Source of the DNA: Paratractidigestivibacter sp963640745 | Lineage (GTDB): Bacteria > Actinomycetota > Coriobacteriia > Coriobacteriales > Atopobiaceae | Assembly: GCA_963640745.1 (NCBI GenBank) | Contig: CAVIBB010000132.1 | Coordinates: forward strand, 1 to 5,544 | Direction of reading: 5' to 3' | DNA length: 5,544 nucleotides | In this document: one piece after another, positions 4,087-5,544 of the stretch | Numbering within the stretch: position 1 is the first letter of the stretch | Layout: each line of letters starts with the position of its first letter | Program-made: the position numbers and the translations under genes | The notes under the pieces: model-generated | The model's input: the letters and a program-made list of their open reading frames with translations, nothing else | Databases searched by the model: none | Told to the model about the DNA's origin: nothing

Positions 4087-5544
4087 ATGCAATCGAGCAA
4101 CATCCCTGAGGTTAAGCTGGGAATCATCGCGGTCTCGCGTGACTGCTTCCCCATCAAGCTGGCCGTGAGCCGCCGAGAGGCGATCGTGGCGGCGTGCGCC
4201 GAGGCCGGCCTGCCCGTCGTCGAGGTCAAGCGGGCTGTCGAGTCTGAGGCGGACATGGAGGCCGCGCTCGCCGAGGCCGAGGCCGCCGGCGTGAACGCGC
4301 TTACTGTATTTCTCGGCAACTTCGGCCCCGAGACGCCCGAGACCCTCATCGCGCAGCGTTTCGACGGCCCCGTCATGTACGTGGCGGCCGCCGAGGGCGA
4401 CGGCGACATGGTCAACGGTCGCGGCGACGCCTACTGTGGCATGCTCAACTGCAGCTACAACCTGGGCATGCGCCACGTGCGCGCCCATATCCCGAGCTAC
4501 CCCGTGGGCACCGCTGCGGACATTGCGCGCATGATGGCCGATTTCGTGCCCGTGGCGCGCGCCGTCATTGGCGTCCGTAACCTCAAGATCATCACCTTCG
4601 GTCCGCGCCCGCAGGACTTCTTTGCCTGTAACGCGCCGATCAAGGGTCTTTACGAGCTGGGCGTCGAGGTCGAGGAGAACTCTGAGCTCGATTTGCTCGT
4701 TTCCTATCGCGAGCACGCGGGCGACCCGCGCATCGCCGAGGTGTGCGCGGACATGGCCGCCGAGATGGGGGAGGGCCGCTACTATCCCGACCTGCTCGAG
4801 CGCATGGCGCAGTTCGAGCTCACGCTGCTCGACTGGGCCGAGGCCCACAAGGGCGCGCGCAAGTACGTTGCCTTTGCCGACAAGTGCTGGCCGGCCTTCC
4901 CGTCCGAGTTCGGCTTCGAGCCGTGCTACGTCAACTCGCGCCTGGTCAGCCGCGGTATTCCGGTGGCCTGCGAGGTCGATATCTACGGCGCGCTCTCTGA
5001 GTACATCGGCATGTGCGCGACCGGCGACACCGTGACGCTGCTCGACATCAACAACTCTGTGCCTCAGTACATCTATGACGAGGACATTGCCGGCAAGTTC
5101 GATTGCAAGCTTACGGATACCTTCATGGGCTTCCACTGCGGCAACACCCCCAGCTGCAAGATGTGTGCTGACCGAGCGGTCAAGTATCAGCTTATCCAGC
5201 ACCGCCTGCTTGAGCCGGCCGGCTCCGACCCCGACTTCACGCGCGGCACGCTCGAGGGCGATATCGCGGCGTCTGACGTTACCTTCTACCGCCTGCAGTG
5301 CGACTCCGAGGGCAAGCTCCGCAGTTACGTGGCCGAGGGTCAGATCCTGCCCGTGGCTACCCGTTCCTTCGGCGGCATTGCGATCTTTGCCATTCCGGAG
5401 ATGGGCCGCTTCTACCGCCATGTCCTCATCGAGAAGCGCTACCCGCACCATGGCGCCGTGGCCTTTAAGCATGCGGGCAAGACGCTCTTCGACGTTTTGC
5501 GTGAGGTAGCCGTAGGCGACGAACGAGCCGATGGTGATGACGTT
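4087..5544 (+). CDS. L-fucose/L-arabinose isomerase-family protein, 3' end outside the window
   Basis: The reading frame is open for 486 codons to the right edge without a stop; family size suggests only a short tail is missing. Enzymes of this superfamily use a divalent metal to interconvert aldoses and ketoses in the cytoplasm. The N-terminal part (about 10-170) has the Rossmann-like pattern of these isomerases, with NFGPETPET at 78-86. The catalytic half contains FADKCWPAF (263-271), FGFEPCYVNSRL (275-286), CEVDIYGALSEY (295-306), LLDINNS (318-324), FHCGNTPSC (349-357) and YPHHGAVAF (452-460). E296 and D320 are 24 residues apart, the same spacing as metal ligands E337 and D361 of E. coli FucI, and H454 or H455 could be the third ligand (H528 in FucI). 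It follows xylB and DUF4867 on the same strand, so it probably supplies the ketose for the kinase. The true sugar is unknown: D-arabinose, L-fucose-like sugars or D-xylose are all possible, and family membership does not decide. Confidence 0.88.
   Translation, partial: MQSSNIPEVKLGIIAVSRDCFPIKLAVSRREAIVAACAEAGLPVVEVKRAVESEADMEAALAEAEAAGVNALTVFLGNFGPETPETLIAQRFDGPVMYVAAAEGDGDMVNGRGDAYCGMLNCSYNLGMRHVRAHIPSYPVGTAADIARMMADFVPVARAVIGVRNLKIITFGPRPQDFFACNAPIKGLYELGVEVEENSELDLLVSYREHAGDPRIAEVCADMAAEMGEGRYYPDLLERMAQFELTLLDWAEAHKGARKYVAFADKCWPAFPSEFGFEPCYVNSRLVSRGIPVACEVDIYGALSEYIGMCATGDTVTLLDINNSVPQYIYDEDIAGKFDCKLTDTFMGFHCGNTPSCKMCADRAVKYQLIQHRLLEPAGSDPDFTRGTLEGDIAASDVTFYRLQCDSEGKLRSYVAEGQILPVATRSFGGIAIFAIPEMGRFYRHVLIEKRYPHHGAVAFKHAGKTLFDVLREVAVGDERADGDDV

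Noticed and set aside
3997..5472. Long open frame (491 codons) on the minus strand
   Set aside because: It is the antisense shadow of the isomerase gene, with skewed composition and no recognisable domain.

Overview
The window is GC-rich bacterial DNA with strong Shine-Dalgarno sites and short gene spacing. The gene families (a ROK repressor, an FGGY xylulokinase, a DUF4867 protein and an L-fucose/L-arabinose isomerase-type protein) and the base composition suggest a gut actinobacterium of the class Coriobacteriia, such as Collinsella or Olsenella. This placement is an inference from composition and gene content, not from a marker gene.

Layout. Bases 1-17 appear to hold the first codons of a leftward gene that continues outside the window. 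Bases 18-565 carry no convincing gene but are rich in structure. They hold a perfect 14-bp inverted repeat (135-199), a small hairpin (265-280) and an array of five 24-bp repeats (307-497) set exactly 41 bp apart within each arm. Two copies face one way and three the other, so 307-456 is a large inverted dimer. A hairpin cluster (503-555) follows, just downstream of the next gene, and may act as its terminator. A ROK-family repressor gene (566-1708) is read leftward. A 180-bp divergent control region (1709-1888) contains probable back-to-back promoters and repeated GGCAAG half-sites. Rightward from there runs a compact sugar operon: xylulokinase xylB (1889-3364), a DUF4867 cupin-like gene (3368-4000, only 3 bp after xylB) and an L-fucose/L-arabinose isomerase-family gene (4087 to the right edge, no stop reached).

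How the genes may work together. The isomerase-type protein would convert an aldose to a ketose, and the xylulokinase would phosphorylate the ketose (D-xylulose or a close relative) for entry into the pentose phosphate pathway. The DUF4867 protein, placed between them and probably translationally coupled to xylB, has no established activity and may handle a sugar or sugar phosphate of the same route. The ROK protein has lost the kinase phosphate-binding signature but keeps the helix-turn-helix and zinc motif. It is the likely sugar-responsive repressor of the operon and of itself. The classical xylose isomerase XylA is not in the window, so the substrate of the route is open.

The most unusual parts are the 41-bp-periodic inverted repeat array upstream and the kinase/DUF4867/isomerase combination.
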